DNA of 64,000 bases from Amycolatopsis rubida (lineage in GTDB: Bacteria > Actinomycetota > Actinomycetes > Mycobacteriales > Pseudonocardiaceae), in assembly GCF_900115345.1 (NCBI RefSeq), contig NZ_FOWC01000001.1:806001-870000 (forward strand). Reading direction: 5' to 3'. A program made the position numbers and the translations under genes. The first letter of the stretch is position 1. Each line of letters begins with the position of its first letter. Under the pieces are notes generated by a model, which was given only the letters and a program-made list of their open reading frames with translations, made no database searches and was not told the origin of the DNA. Below, piece after piece: positions 7,547-16,976 of the stretch.

Positions 7547-8518
7547 CTACTTGATGAAGCCCTTTTGCAGCATCCAGTCGTGCGCGACGGTTCCGGCGTC
7601 CTTGCCGTCCACGTCGACCTGTTTGCACAGCTCGACCATCTGCTTGTTGTCGATCGCGGCTCCCACCTTCTCCAGCGGCCCGCGGATTTCCGGGTGCTGG
7701 TTCAGGAACTCCGTCCGCAACGTCGCCGCCGCGTTGTACTGCGGGAACGCCTTCTTGTCATCCTCCAGCACGCGCAGGCTCAGCCCGGAGATCCGGCCGT
7801 CGGTGGTGAACACCTCGCCGACCGGGCAGGTGCCGTTGGCCACCGCCGAATAGATGGTGCCGATCCCGAAGTTCTCGATCTTCGGGTTCTTGAATCCGTA
7901 CGCCTTGACCGCCGCCGGGAACCCGTCCTGGCGGCTGGTGAACTCCGTCTCCAGGCAGAACCGGTTCTGGTCCGGATGCGAGGTCAGGAATTTCGCCAGG
8001 TCCGACGTGGTCTTGAGGTTGTTCTTCGCCGCGTACGCCTCGGTGGTGGCGAACGCGTACTGGTCGTTCAGCGGCGAGTAGTTCAGCCAGGTGACCCCGT
8101 ACTTCTCCGCGTCGGCCTTAGCCGTGGCGTCGTACTGCGCCTTCTCCCCGCCCGGTACCGGCAGTTCGTTGCCCTGGTAGTTGATCCAGCCGGTGCCGGT
8201 GTACTCCCAGGTCACGTCGGTCTGCCCGTTGAGCAGCGCCTGGCGCGACGAGTTCGACCCCTTGATGTCGGTGAGGTCGATGACGTCCGCGCCCGCCGCG
8301 CTCAGCGCCATCTCGGCCATGTAGCCGAGGATGATGTTCTCGGTGAAGTCCTTCGACCCGACGACCACGCGCTGGCCTTCGAGCGAGGGGACCGGCCGGA
8401 TGGACCCCGGTTCGATCTTGAACGGGATCGAGGTGTTGACGTCGAGCCCGCACGCCGAGAGCGTCCCGGCGAGCAGGGCGGCGCCGACCAGCGCCCCCGC
8501 CTTTTTCCAGACGTTCAT
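7547..8518 (-). CDS. Glycine betaine/choline-type ABC transporter substrate-binding lipoprotein
   Basis: Lipoprotein of 323 residues. A signal peptide ends in the lipobox AGTLSACG, so the mature protein is anchored outside the membrane by Cys. The rest is an OpuAC/ProX-type fold starting VVVGSKDFTENIILGYMAEMAL, with the family hallmark TWEYTGTGWINY, where aromatic residues usually form the cage for quaternary amines. Last gene of a four-gene operon; its ATG overlaps the stop of the upstream permease (ATGA). The ligand is probably glycine betaine, choline, carnitine or proline betaine, used for osmoprotection or as a carbon source. Confidence 0.92.
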   Translation of the reverse strand: MNVWKKAGALVGAALLAGTLSACGLDVNTSIPFKIEPGSIRPVPSLEGQRVVVGSKDFTENIILGYMAEMALSAAGADVIDLTDIKGSNSSRQALLNGQTDVTWEYTGTGWINYQGNELPVPGGEKAQYDATAKADAEKYGVTWLNYSPLNDQYAFATTEAYAAKNNLKTTSDLAKFLTSHPDQNRFCLETEFTSRQDGFPAAVKAYGFKNPKIENFGIGTIYSAVANGTCPVGEVFTTDGRISGLSLRVLEDDKKAFPQYNAAATLRTEFLNQHPEIRGPLEKVGAAIDNKQMVELCKQVDVDGKDAGTVAHDWMLQKGFIK

Positions 8519-9297
8519 CAGCGCAGTCCCTTCGGTCCGAAGTACTGCTCGGCGACCGCGCCCAGCCAGTCCACCAGCAGCGCCAGCGCGACGGCCAGCA
8601 CCGAACCGGTGATCAGCACCTTGGTCAGGTTGAGCTTGTAGCCGGTGTCGATCAGCAGGCCGAACCCGCCTGCGTTGACGAACATGCCGAACGTCGCGGT
8701 GCCGACCGCCAGCACGAGCGACGTGCGCAGGCCGGCCAGGATCAGCGGAACCGCGAGCGGGAACTCCACCCGCCACAACACCTTCTGCGCGGACATCCCG
8801 ATGCCGCGGCCGGCGTCGATGAGCGACGGGTCCACCTGCTGGATGCCGACCATCGTGTTGCGCAGCACCGGGAGCAGCGAGTAGAACGCCAGCGGCAGCG
8901 CGGCGACCCAGAGCCCGCCGACCGAGCCGGTGAAGATGAACCACAGCACCAGCACGCCGAGCGCGGGCGCGGCCTGTCCGATGTTCGCGATGGCCAGGAA
9001 GATCGGCGCGAGCCATTTCGCCCACGGCCGGGTCACGATGATCCCGAGCGGCACCGCCACCAGCACCACGATCGCGGTGACCACGACGGTCATCGCCACG
9101 TGGTCGCGCAGCGCGGTGAGCAGCGACTCCGCGTTCAGCGTTTCCTTTTCGGTCGCGGTGAGGCCGCTGGCGAACACCCAGATCAGCGTCCCGGCGACGA
9201 TCAGCACGACCACGGCGGGCTGGGCGAACAGGCGGACGCGTTCCGCGCGGCGGGAGCCTGACTCGGTGCTGAATCCGGTATCGACGGCAGCGGTCAT
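8518..9297 (-). CDS. Glycine betaine/choline-type ABC transporter permease
   Basis: Integral membrane protein of 259 residues with about six transmembrane helices. It starts after a 25-residue cytoplasmic tail, and a conserved EAA-type loop (LIDAGRGIGMSAQKVLWRVEFPLAVPLILAG) contacts the ATPase. The part after the EAA loop, GLRTSLVLAVGTATFGMFVNAGGFG, is typical of OpuB/OpuC permeases. It overlaps the ATPase gene by 4 bases upstream and the binding-protein gene downstream, so it is made in step with both. The other permease is encoded at 10477-11124; the pair should form a heterodimeric channel. Confidence 0.92.
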   Translation of the reverse strand: MTAAVDTGFSTESGSRRAERVRLFAQPAVVVLIVAGTLIWVFASGLTATEKETLNAESLLTALRDHVAMTVVVTAIVVLVAVPLGIIVTRPWAKWLAPIFLAIANIGQAAPALGVLVLWFIFTGSVGGLWVAALPLAFYSLLPVLRNTMVGIQQVDPSLIDAGRGIGMSAQKVLWRVEFPLAVPLILAGLRTSLVLAVGTATFGMFVNAGGFGLLIDTGYKLNLTKVLITGSVLAVALALLVDWLGAVAEQYFGPKGLR

Positions 9298-10490
9298 GCC
9301 GTGGCCCCGTCCTCGTCGACGTGGTCGTCGGCGTGCTCGTCGCGCAGTTGCTGGATGGTCGAGATGACGGTGTCCAGCTTGATCGTGCCCGCGTACTCGC
9401 CGCGCGCGCCGGTGACCGGCACCGAACCGCCTTCGGCGAGCATCGCCTCTAGCGCGTCCTGCAGCGTCGACTGAAGGCTCACGATGTCGCGCAGCGGCTT
9501 GCCGACCGAACCCAGAGACGTGGCGTTGGTCAGCTCGCGCACATGCACCCAGCGGATCGGCCGGCGCCGCTGGTCGAGCACCAGCGCGAACGGCTTGCGC
9601 TGCTTGCTCAGCTTCTCCCGCACGTCGGCGGGAGATTCGTCGATCGTCGTGGTGAGCGCGTCCTGCTGGAGTTCGACGTCGCGCACGCGCAGCAGGGTCA
9701 GCTGCTTGAGCGAAGCGCCGGCGCCGACGAAACCGGCGACGGTGTCGTCGGCCGGGTTCGCCAGGATCGACTCCGGGGTGTCGTACTGCAGGATCTTCGA
9801 CTGGTTGCCGAGCACCGCGATGCGGTCGCCGAGCTTGACCGCCTCGTCGAAGTCGTGCGTGACGAAGACGATCGTCTTCTTCAGGTCGGTCTGCAGCCGC
9901 AGCAGTTCGTCCTGCAGATTGCCGCGGGTGATCGGGTCGACCGCGCCGAACGGCTCGTCCATCAGCAGCACCGGCGGGTCGGCGGCGAGCGCGCGGGCCA
10001 CGCCGACGCGCTGCTGCTGCCCGCCCGAGAGCTGGCGCGGGTAGCGGTCGCGGAAATCGGCCGGATCAAGCCCGACCAGGTCCATCATCTCCTCGACCCG
10101 CGAGGTCACCTTCTTCTTGTCCCAGCCGAGCAGACCGGGCACGACGGCGATGTTCTGCGCCACGGTGAAGTGCGGGAACAGCCCGGCCTGCTGGATCGCG
10201 TAGCCGATCTGGCGGCGCAGGGTGTCCACGTCGAGCTTCAGCGCGTCCTGCCCGCCGATGGTGATCCGGCCGGACGTCGGCTCGATCAAGCGGTTGATCA
10301 TCCGCATCGTGGTGGTCTTGCCGCAGCCCGACGGGCCGACGAACACCACGATCTTGCCCGCGGGCACGACCATCGAGAAGTCGTCGACGGCCGGGGCGCG
10401 GGTGCCGGAATAGCGCTTGGTGACGTGGTCGAGTTCGATCTCGACGCCGGAGACGTTTTCTTCGGTCGCAGTGTGCTCAGCCACGGACAC
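9294..10490 (-). CDS. Glycine betaine/choline-type ABC transporter ATP-binding protein with CBS domains
   Basis: ATPase of 398 residues. Walker A is GPSGCGKTT, the signature LSGGQQQRVGVARAL and Walker B VLLMDEPFGAVD. The C-terminal third (about residues 250-380) holds a pair of CBS-like units (RKPFALVLDQRRRPIRWVHV and GGSVPVTGARGEYAGTIKLD), which in OpuA-type importers sense ionic strength or cyclic dinucleotides and gate transport. Its start overlaps the upstream permease by 14 bases. The domain order is that of OpuCA/ProV. Confidence 0.94.
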   Translation of the reverse strand: MSVAEHTATEENVSGVEIELDHVTKRYSGTRAPAVDDFSMVVPAGKIVVFVGPSGCGKTTTMRMINRLIEPTSGRITIGGQDALKLDVDTLRRQIGYAIQQAGLFPHFTVAQNIAVVPGLLGWDKKKVTSRVEEMMDLVGLDPADFRDRYPRQLSGGQQQRVGVARALAADPPVLLMDEPFGAVDPITRGNLQDELLRLQTDLKKTIVFVTHDFDEAVKLGDRIAVLGNQSKILQYDTPESILANPADDTVAGFVGAGASLKQLTLLRVRDVELQQDALTTTIDESPADVREKLSKQRKPFALVLDQRRRPIRWVHVRELTNATSLGSVGKPLRDIVSLQSTLQDALEAMLAEGGSVPVTGARGEYAGTIKLDTVISTIQQLRDEHADDHVDEDGATA

Positions 10491-11124
10491 CCCTAGAAAT
10501 GGTGAATCGCTTGATCAGGACGTAGATGCCGTCGAGCACCAGCGCGAGGATGACCACGCCGAGGGTGCCGGTGAGGGCCTGGTTGAGGGAGTTCGTGCTC
10601 CCGGCGTTGGTGAGGCCGGAGAAGACCTCCGCGCCGAGGCCGGGGCCCTTGGCGTAGGCGGCGATCACCGCGATGCCCATGAGCATCTGCGTGGCGACCC
10701 GCATGCCGGTGAGGATCGCCGGCCAGGCCAGCCGCAGTTCGACCCGGGTGAGCACGGAGATCCGGCTCATCCCGATGCCGCGGGCGGCGTCGGTGATCGC
10801 CGGGTCGACCGCGTCGAGGCCGACGATCGTGTTGCGGACGATGGGCAGGAGGCCGTACAGCACGAGCGCGATCACCGCGGTCGTCGAGCCGAGACCCGAA
10901 AGCGGGATCAGCAGACCCAGCAGGGCGAACGACGGGACGGTGAGGATCGTGCTGGCCAGCGCCGTGGCGACGGCGGAGCCGATGGGGCTGCGATAGACGG
11001 CGATGCCGATCAGCACGCCAAGGATCGCGGCGAGGATCGTGCACTGCACGACCATGCTGGTGTGCAGCCACGCCTGGAGCAGCAGCCTTCCCCACCGGTC
11101 CGAGATGTACTCGAAGAGGTTCAT
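10477..11124 (-). CDS. Glycine betaine/choline-type ABC transporter permease, first gene of the operon
   Basis: Membrane protein of 215 residues with about five to six transmembrane helices and the coupling loop ITDAARGIGMSRISVLTRVELRLAWPAILTGMR. The ATG at 11124 (MNLFEYISDRW) is preceded by gggag at a workable distance; the frame extends further upstream but into basic sequence. The order permease, ATPase, permease, binding protein with overlapping ends makes the four genes one translationally coupled operon. The 280 bases upstream (11125-11404) hold no gene and should contain its promoter; no clear operator is visible. Confidence 0.9.
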   Translation of the reverse strand: MNLFEYISDRWGRLLLQAWLHTSMVVQCTILAAILGVLIGIAVYRSPIGSAVATALASTILTVPSFALLGLLIPLSGLGSTTAVIALVLYGLLPIVRNTIVGLDAVDPAITDAARGIGMSRISVLTRVELRLAWPAILTGMRVATQMLMGIAVIAAYAKGPGLGAEVFSGLTNAGSTNSLNQALTGTLGVVILALVLDGIYVLIKRFTISRGVRG

Positions 11125-11404
11125 CCGTATTCGTTCTCCCGCCAGCTTGCGAGCCCCGGACGTCACCCGTTCGGAGTAGCCCGTCAATCGGCAGGGTGAC
11201 TACCCGGAACGGATACGGTCGAAACCCCCACTTCTCGGTTGTGATTACCCACCGTTTCGCATCAGCGAGGGGTCGGCAACCGAAGCAACGTGCTCCACCG
11301 AGCGGTTTTTATCGGATCGAGACCCGCTTACCTGTGCGTTTTCCGCAGGTGCTCACCATTCGAGACACTTCAGTCACCCACCGGAGTGCCGTTAAGCTGC
11401 CCGA

Positions 11405-11947
11405 ATGAGCACTCCAGCCCGGCATCGCGGCGCACTCGCCGCTGTCCGCGGCGGACTGCTCGCGCTGAGTTCGGCATCACTCGCGGTTACCGCGCACGCG
11501 GTCGCCGACGGCGGACTGCCGGATCCCGCGCTCACTCTTCTGCTGACCGGCCTGCTCGGCTGGACCGCCACCGCGCTCGCCGGGCGGGCCCGCGGACCGC
11601 TCGGCACGATCGCGGTGCTCGGCGGCGGACAGCTCGTCATGCACCTGGTGCTGACGACGCTCGGCGGACACGACCCGTCCGGTGCGGCCGCCGCGCCGGA
11701 CGGGTGGGCGATGACCGCGGCACACGCCGTCGCGACGCTGCTCACCGCGCTGGTGCTGGCGCGGGCGGACGCGATGCTGCTCGCGGTGCTGCACGTGCTG
11801 CGGCTGATTCTTCCGCTGCTGATCCGGCCGTTGCCGGTTCCGGTGGCGGCAGCGGGGGTCGCGCGGTCGTGGGCGGCTGGGGCGGTGCCGTTGCTGAGCG
11901 TTGAGCTGAGGCGGGTGCGGGGACGGAGAGGGCCGCCGGTCTTGTGA
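11405..11947 (+). CDS. Small membrane protein upstream of the copper genes
   Basis: Protein of 180 residues with about four hydrophobic helices (around residues 15-35, 42-60, 65-85 and 100-140) and several His residues next to membrane segments (TAHAVADGG, QLVMHLVL, GGHDPSG, TAAHAVA). Such proteins commonly precede ycnI-copC-copD in actinobacteria, which suggests a role in copper handling; the His content fits but the function is unproven. The basic C-terminus is cytoplasmic. It starts at ATG 11405 and is followed by a hairpin overlapping its stop codon. Confidence 0.7.
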   Translation: MSTPARHRGALAAVRGGLLALSSASLAVTAHAVADGGLPDPALTLLLTGLLGWTATALAGRARGPLGTIAVLGGGQLVMHLVLTTLGGHDPSGAAAAPDGWAMTAAHAVATLLTALVLARADAMLLAVLHVLRLILPLLIRPLPVPVAAAGVARSWAAGAVPLLSVELRRVRGRRGPPVL

Positions 11948-11983
11948 GTGGCGGTCCCGGTTCTCACCGTGATCAGCACTCAC
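11944..11983. terminator. Hairpin overlapping the stop codon of the small membrane-protein gene
   Basis: GTGAGTG (11944-11950) pairs with CACTCAC (11977-11983), and GCGGT/ACCGT can pair inside. It lies between the small membrane-protein gene and ycnI and may be a partial terminator or an mRNA-stabilising stem within the operon. Confidence 0.45.
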
Positions 11984-12049
11984 GACCCCTTTCCCCCTTT
12001 CCGGCGCAGGCCTCGCCCTCCGCCGGCCCTTCCCTGTTCAGGAGAACTT

Positions 12050-12802
12050 GTGTCCCACCATGTCTTCCGTCGCGCCGGCGTGCTCGCCGCGACTGTCGCC
12101 GCCACCGGTCTGCTCGGCGCCGGCATCGCGTCCGCGCACGTGACCGCCAACGTCTACGGCACCCAGCCGGCCAAGGGCGGCTACGGCACGATCTTCTTCC
12201 GCGTCCCGAACGAGGACGCGAAGCTCGGCACGATCAAGGTCGAGGTCGACGTCAAACCGGACTACGGCATCGGCAACATCCGCACCAAGCCGATCCCCGG
12301 CTGGACCGCCGAGGTCACCAAGTCGAAGCTGCCGCGGCCGGTGACCACCGCGTCCGGCACGAAGGTCACCGAGGCGGTCACGAAGATCGTCTGGACCGCG
12401 CAGCCGGGCACGAAGATCGGCCTCACCGAATTCCAGGAGTTCGAGATCAGCGGCGGCCCGCTGCCGTCGAACGTCGACCAGCTGGAGTTCCCGGCCATCC
12501 AGACCTACGAGGGTGGCAAAGTGGTGGACTGGAACCAGCCCACCCCGCCCAGCGGCGAGGAGCCGGAGCACCCGGCACCGACCATCAAGCTCGCCGCCGC
12601 CGAATCCTCGGAGCACGGCGGCCACGCGCAGACCACCGCCGCCGGGGAGAACACCGAAGCCGCGGCGTCGTCGGCGGACAACACGGCTCGCTGGCTCGGC
12701 GGGGCCGGCCTCGTGGTCGGCGCGCTCGGGCTCGGCGTCGGCGCGGGCGCGGTGCTGCGTTCCCGTCGCCCGGCCGCTGGAAAGACCGAAGGAACCAAGT
12801 AA
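12050..12802 (+). CDS. YcnI family copper-associated membrane-anchored protein (DUF1775)
   Basis: Protein of 250 residues from a GTG preceded by aggaga. A signal peptide (FRRAGVLAATVAATGLLGAGIASA) is followed at once by HVTANVYGTQPAKGGYGTIFF, placing a His at the mature N-terminus, where YcnI proteins bind Cu(II). The beta-rich DUF1775 domain covers about residues 30-165. A Glu/His-rich linker then leads to a C-terminal transmembrane helix and a basic tail (VLRSRRPAAGK), so the protein is anchored on the outer face. Its stop overlaps the copC start (TAATG). Confidence 0.92.
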   Translation: MSHHVFRRAGVLAATVAATGLLGAGIASAHVTANVYGTQPAKGGYGTIFFRVPNEDAKLGTIKVEVDVKPDYGIGNIRTKPIPGWTAEVTKSKLPRPVTTASGTKVTEAVTKIVWTAQPGTKIGLTEFQEFEISGGPLPSNVDQLEFPAIQTYEGGKVVDWNQPTPPSGEEPEHPAPTIKLAAAESSEHGGHAQTTAAGENTEAAASSADNTARWLGGAGLVVGALGLGVGAGAVLRSRRPAAGKTEGTK

Positions 12803-13467
12803 TGCCTACTGTGCCGATCTTGACCAATCCGGCCACAGCCACGGTCGAATGGCTTAGTAGCAACGGTTACGTGCCGCGCGGGGGTCGGCCTGCTTTCGGC
12901 CGGATCAGGAAAGCGCTCCTCGCGCTGGCGATCTCCGGGGTGGCCCTGCTCGGCACGGCCACCCCGGCGCTGGCGCACAACGTGCTGATCAACTCCGATC
13001 CGGCCAACGGCGCGTCCGTCGCCACGGGTCCGGCGAAGATCACGCTCACGTTCGACCAGTACGTGCAGAACGCCGACGTCAACCAGATCGCGGTGACCGG
13101 ACCGGACGGCAGCCAGTGGGCCGAGGGCCCGGTTTCGGTGGAGAACAACGTGATCAGCGCCCCGCTGCGGCCGCTCGGCCCGGCGGGCAAGTACACCGTC
13201 GGCTACCGGATCCTTTCCGCCGACGGGCACCCGGTGTCCGGCGAGATCCCGTTCACCCTCACCACCGCGGGCAACGGCACTCCGGCCAAGGGCGACGCGG
13301 CCAAGGCGGCCGGGGCTCCCGCTCAGTCGGCTCCGGCGGATTCCTCGTCGTCGAGCGGCGTGCCGATCTGGGTGTGGATCGCCGGTGCGGTGGTGCTGCT
13401 CGCGATCGGCCTCACCGTCGCGCTGCGCACCGGCCGCGAGCCCGGATCGGACAAGGCGGACCAGTGA
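12802..13467 (+). CDS. copC: CopC-domain copper resistance/acquisition protein
   Basis: Secreted, membrane-anchored protein of 221 residues. A long N-terminal region precedes the signal peptide (IRKALLALAISGVALLGTATPALA), after which HNVLINSDPANGASVATGP opens the CopC fold with the conserved N-terminal His ligand. The second His motif is DGHPVSG. A low-complexity Ala/Ser/Pro linker leads to a transmembrane helix (VPIWVWIAGAVVLLAIGLTVAL). It should bind Cu(II) outside the membrane and hand it to CopD. The start codon overlaps the ycnI stop and its own stop overlaps the copD GTG. Confidence 0.93.
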   Translation: MPTVPILTNPATATVEWLSSNGYVPRGGRPAFGRIRKALLALAISGVALLGTATPALAHNVLINSDPANGASVATGPAKITLTFDQYVQNADVNQIAVTGPDGSQWAEGPVSVENNVISAPLRPLGPAGKYTVGYRILSADGHPVSGEIPFTLTTAGNGTPAKGDAAKAAGAPAQSAPADSSSSSGVPIWVWIAGAVVLLAIGLTVALRTGREPGSDKADQ

Positions 13468-14492
13468 CGCGAGCCGAGACCACCTCCGCGGTCCGCTGGG
13501 CCACGCTCGCCTGCGTGGTCGTCGCGGGGCTGCTGGGCGCGCTGATCGGCATCGCGCTCACCGCGTCCTCGCCCATTCCGGGCGTGGTGGAACCCAGCGA
13601 GGTGGTCTCGGCGGCCATCCCGATCGTGCGCGTGCTGCTGGACCTGTCGGCGGTCGCGACGATCGGGCTGGCCCTGCTGTCCGTGCTGGTCGGCTACGAC
13701 CGGCCGAAGCTCACCGAACCGGTCCTGCGCCGGGCTCGTCCCGCCGCTGTCGCCGCCGCGCTGATCTGGGCGGCGACCGCGGTGGTCGCGCTGATTCTGC
13801 AGACCGCGGAGTACCAGCCGGGCAAGAAGATGCTGACCGGCGGCGACATCGGCAGCTATATCGCCGAGGTCGGCGCGGGCAAGGCGCTGGTGATCGTGGC
13901 GGTGCTCGCGCTGCTGCACGCCGTGCTCGGGTTTGTCGCGCTGCGCAAGGGCGAGAAGGTGCCCGCCGAGGTGCGGGTGGGCCTTGGCATGTTCGCGCTG
14001 CTGCCGTTGCCGGTCACCGGCCACGCGTCGAACTGGGCTTATCACGACTACACGATGATCTCGATGGAGCTGCACGTCATGAGCGCGGTCGCCTGGTGCG
14101 GCGGCCTCGGCGCGATGATCGTGCTGCTGGCGGCCAACCGGACGCTGCTCGCGCACGCCCTGCCGCGGTTCTCGAAACTGGCGACGCTGTGCCTGGTGCT
14201 CTCCGCGGTGACCGGGCTGTTCAACGGCATCGTGGAAATCCTGGCCAATCCGACGATCGGTTTCTGGGCTGGCGTGTTCACCACGCCGTACGGGCAGCTG
14301 ATGGTGCTGAAGCTGCTGTGCACCGGCGCGATCGCGCTGCTGGCCGCCAACTTGCGGTGGCGGCTGATGCCGCGCATCGTGCGCCACCAGCGGACGGCGC
14401 TCGCTTCGTGGGCCACGCTGGAACTGACCGTGATGGGGCTAGCCTTCGGGTTCGCCGTGGTGCTCACCCGGGCTCCGGTCGCGGTGTCCTGA
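13464..14492 (+). CDS. copD: CopD family copper transport membrane protein
   Basis: Integral membrane protein of 342 residues with about eight to nine transmembrane helices. The conserved CopD features are His residues in the membrane core: GHASNWAYHDYTMISMELHVMSAVAWCGGL carries several likely copper ligands. It should move copper across the membrane in partnership with CopC, probably for acquisition rather than detoxification, as in other YcnI-CopC-CopD sets. The GTG start overlaps the copC stop (GTGA). No CsoR/CopY-type regulator is visible nearby. Confidence 0.93.
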   Translation: MTRAETTSAVRWATLACVVVAGLLGALIGIALTASSPIPGVVEPSEVVSAAIPIVRVLLDLSAVATIGLALLSVLVGYDRPKLTEPVLRRARPAAVAAALIWAATAVVALILQTAEYQPGKKMLTGGDIGSYIAEVGAGKALVIVAVLALLHAVLGFVALRKGEKVPAEVRVGLGMFALLPLPVTGHASNWAYHDYTMISMELHVMSAVAWCGGLGAMIVLLAANRTLLAHALPRFSKLATLCLVLSAVTGLFNGIVEILANPTIGFWAGVFTTPYGQLMVLKLLCTGAIALLAANLRWRLMPRIVRHQRTALASWATLELTVMGLAFGFAVVLTRAPVAVS

Positions 14493-14662
14493 CCGGCCGG
14501 GGTGACGGCGGGTAGCCGCAAATTGCACAATGGGACTAGCAGTACGCTAAGTGGGGCGATCTGCCGGACCGAATTATCGCTGCGCAGCGATACCTCGTCA
14601 GCCATCGACGGAATGCGGCGAACGGTCATCTGCAGTCGGCCAATGCACGTGCAGAATGCCGT

Positions 14663-15553
14663 TCAGCGGTATCTCGTCCACGCGGTGGCCGTCCGCCCGG
14701 CGCGAAGGTCCGCCAGCCGACGGCGGAGTTCAGCCCGCACCGGCGGGTGACTGCGCAGAATCGGCAGCACGCTCGTCGTCAGCTTCAGCTCCCGCACCGC
14801 CCTGAGCACCGAGAACCCCGGCCAGACCGTCACGTCGAACCCGTAGGCCGCGGCGAACTCCGCATACCGGGCGGGAGGGTCGCCGAACCGGTCGCGGCCG
14901 ACGGCGAGCGGCGTCAGATCCCATTCCGGCGGGCCGACGCAGGAGGAATCGAAATCGCACAGCACCGGTCCCTCCGGACCGGGCAGCACATTTCCCGGAT
15001 GCGCGTCGCCGTGCACGAACCCCCTGGTCAGCGGGAAATCCAAGGTGTCGAGCCGGTCCTGCACCTGCGCGCAGCGTTCCAGCAGGAACCGCTGGTCGGC
15101 CTCGGCGAGTTCCTCCGCGTCGGCGACCCTCGCCTCGACCGAGCGCAGCGGCTCCCATTCGGGAAGGCCCTCCGGCGGGGGCAGCGCGTGCACCTGCCGC
15201 AGCAGTCCGGCCAGGTCGGCCGGGGTCGGCGGCGGTCCGGCGAACGGCACCAGATCCCACACGGTGACCAGGTGTCCGTGCACGTCAAGCGGTTGCTCGA
15301 CCCCGGCGAGCAGCCGGACCGCGGGCACCTCGTGCCGGGCGAAATGCTCGGCCACCCGCACGACCGTGCCGACGCGGTGACGCAGCCGGGTGGAGCCGAC
15401 GATCCGCACGACGACCGGAGCCCCGTGCAGCGCGAACACCGCGTTGTTGGTGAATCGCAGCAGCCGCGCGCCCGCCGGATCGAAGCCGAGCCGAGCGCAG
15501 ACAGCGGTCAGCACCCGGCGCAGTTTCGCAGGGGTGAACCTGCCTTCGAGCAA
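14663..15553 (-). CDS. Aminoglycoside phosphotransferase/choline kinase-like protein
   Basis: Cytoplasmic kinase-fold protein of 296 residues. The catalytic loop HGDAHPGN and the metal-binding DFDSSCVGPPEWDL are intact. An N-lobe precedes them (LLRFTNNAVFALHGAPVVVRIV, with a basic residue where the ATP-binding Lys is expected). The family phosphorylates small molecules such as aminoglycosides, macrolides, choline or homoserine; the substrate is not deducible. The start is a TTG at 15553, uncertain because no clear ribosome-binding site is visible. It follows the XRE-TPR regulator by 16 bases and is probably co-transcribed. Confidence 0.85.
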   Translation of the reverse strand: MLEGRFTPAKLRRVLTAVCARLGFDPAGARLLRFTNNAVFALHGAPVVVRIVGSTRLRHRVGTVVRVAEHFARHEVPAVRLLAGVEQPLDVHGHLVTVWDLVPFAGPPPTPADLAGLLRQVHALPPPEGLPEWEPLRSVEARVADAEELAEADQRFLLERCAQVQDRLDTLDFPLTRGFVHGDAHPGNVLPGPEGPVLCDFDSSCVGPPEWDLTPLAVGRDRFGDPPARYAEFAAAYGFDVTVWPGFSVLRAVRELKLTTSVLPILRSHPPVRAELRRRLADLRAGRTATAWTRYR

Positions 15554-15569
15554 GGCGAATCCGGTGGGT

Positions 15570-16976
15570 TCAGGCCGCGTAGAAGATCTTGAGCCGGTCG
15601 GCGAGGTCGCGGGCGTCGGGGTTGTTGCGCCGCCGTTCGGCCTCCGCGAGCAGCGGCCGCATCCGGTCCTTGACCCGCGCGGATTTGATGCTTTCCGCGC
15701 ATTCGATGGCCTTGCCGCCGATCTTCACGCCGTGATCGATATCGCCCTCAAGCAGGTGGTTCGTGGCGAGCGCGCTGAGCATGAACGCCTTGCTGCGCGC
15801 CATGTCGTCGGTGTAGGAGTCAACCGCCCGGCTCAGCGCCGGGATCGCGTACTTCGTGTGCTCGGGGTTCTTCATCGCCAGCACGGTGTGCACGGTGCCG
15901 GTCATCGCGTAGACGTCGGTCTCGGTGAAGAACTTGACCCACGATTCGGCCGTGGCCAGGTCGGCGCGCGCGAATTCGTCCTTGCACCGGCCGAGCAGCT
16001 TCACCGACTGCTCCTCGTTGCCCATCATCGCGTAGGCCCACGCCTCATTGGCACAGAGCACGGCGACGGCCAGCTCGGAACCGGATTCCTGCGCGGCGAT
16101 CTGGCCGAGCTGGAACAGCTTGAGCGCGTCGTTCGCGGCGTCCTGGTGCAGGTAGACGCGGCCCATCCGGTACAGCACGTTCGCCACCAGATGGTGGTCG
16201 CCGCCCTGTTTGGCCAGGTCGAGCGCCTGCGCGAAATGGCCGCGGGCGGAGTCCATCAGGCCGGTGTCGAACGACGTCCAGCCGGCGAGGCTGTGCAGGT
16301 CGGCGATCGCGGTGTACAGCCGGTTCTTCACCTGCTCGGCCGCGCTGGAGTCGAGCATCTGCTGTCCCCAGGACAGCTGGGCGACGACCGCGTCGCGGCA
16401 GAACCCGCCGCCGTACTGGTAATCGAGCGCGCGCAACGCTCTGGTCGCCGCCTCGACCTGGCGCACGTCGGTCGTCCCGATGCGCCCGGGGGCGGGAGTG
16501 CGCGCGGGCGCCTCCGACCACGTGCCGGATTCCGGACCGAACACCGCCGCACCCATCGTGACCTGGGCGGCGTGCGCGAGGAACCTCCGTCGCTTCACGG
16601 ACTCGTCCTCCTCAGCCTGCCGGCCGTCGGACGCGCCGACGACCCGTATCGCCGTGGTCTCGTCATAGGCGAGACCCATGTATCCACGAGGGACACCCAG
16701 GCCGTCGGCGATTCTCGTGAGCACGTCGTAGGCCATGACCTGGCGACCCTTGAGGATCTCCGACACCTCGGACTGCGACTGGCCGGTCATCGCGGCGATC
16801 TGGCGCTGCGATACTCCGTGTTTGCGCAACAGCCGGTACACGGCGCTGACCTCGCGGGCGGCGAGCGCCTCCCGCATTTCGGGCTGTTCCCAGGCGTCGG
16901 CCGGAACCGGATTGCCTGACCGGGTGTCCGCATGAGCGACTCCGGAACCACTGCCAGCACTGGCATCCATTGCCAT
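15570..16976 (-). CDS. XRE-family regulator with C-terminal TPR-like repeats
   Basis: Protein of 468 residues. An N-terminal helix-turn-helix of XRE type occurs at about residues 50-95 (YRLLRKHGVSQRQIAAMTGQ, SQSEVSEILKGRQVMAYDV). From about residue 170 on, repeated helix pairs (for example LYTAIADLHSLAGWTSFDTG and HLVANVLYRMGRVYLHQDA) form a TPR-like solenoid. This XRE plus TPR arrangement is common in actinobacterial developmental or antibiotic regulators, where the solenoid may bind a peptide or partner protein. The next gene downstream is the phosphotransferase. A long inverted repeat in the upstream intergenic region is a possible binding site. Confidence 0.88.
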   Translation of the reverse strand: MAMDASAGSGSGVAHADTRSGNPVPADAWEQPEMREALAAREVSAVYRLLRKHGVSQRQIAAMTGQSQSEVSEILKGRQVMAYDVLTRIADGLGVPRGYMGLAYDETTAIRVVGASDGRQAEEDESVKRRRFLAHAAQVTMGAAVFGPESGTWSEAPARTPAPGRIGTTDVRQVEAATRALRALDYQYGGGFCRDAVVAQLSWGQQMLDSSAAEQVKNRLYTAIADLHSLAGWTSFDTGLMDSARGHFAQALDLAKQGGDHHLVANVLYRMGRVYLHQDAANDALKLFQLGQIAAQESGSELAVAVLCANEAWAYAMMGNEEQSVKLLGRCKDEFARADLATAESWVKFFTETDVYAMTGTVHTVLAMKNPEHTKYAIPALSRAVDSYTDDMARSKAFMLSALATNHLLEGDIDHGVKIGGKAIECAESIKSARVKDRMRPLLAEAERRRNNPDARDLADRLKIFYAA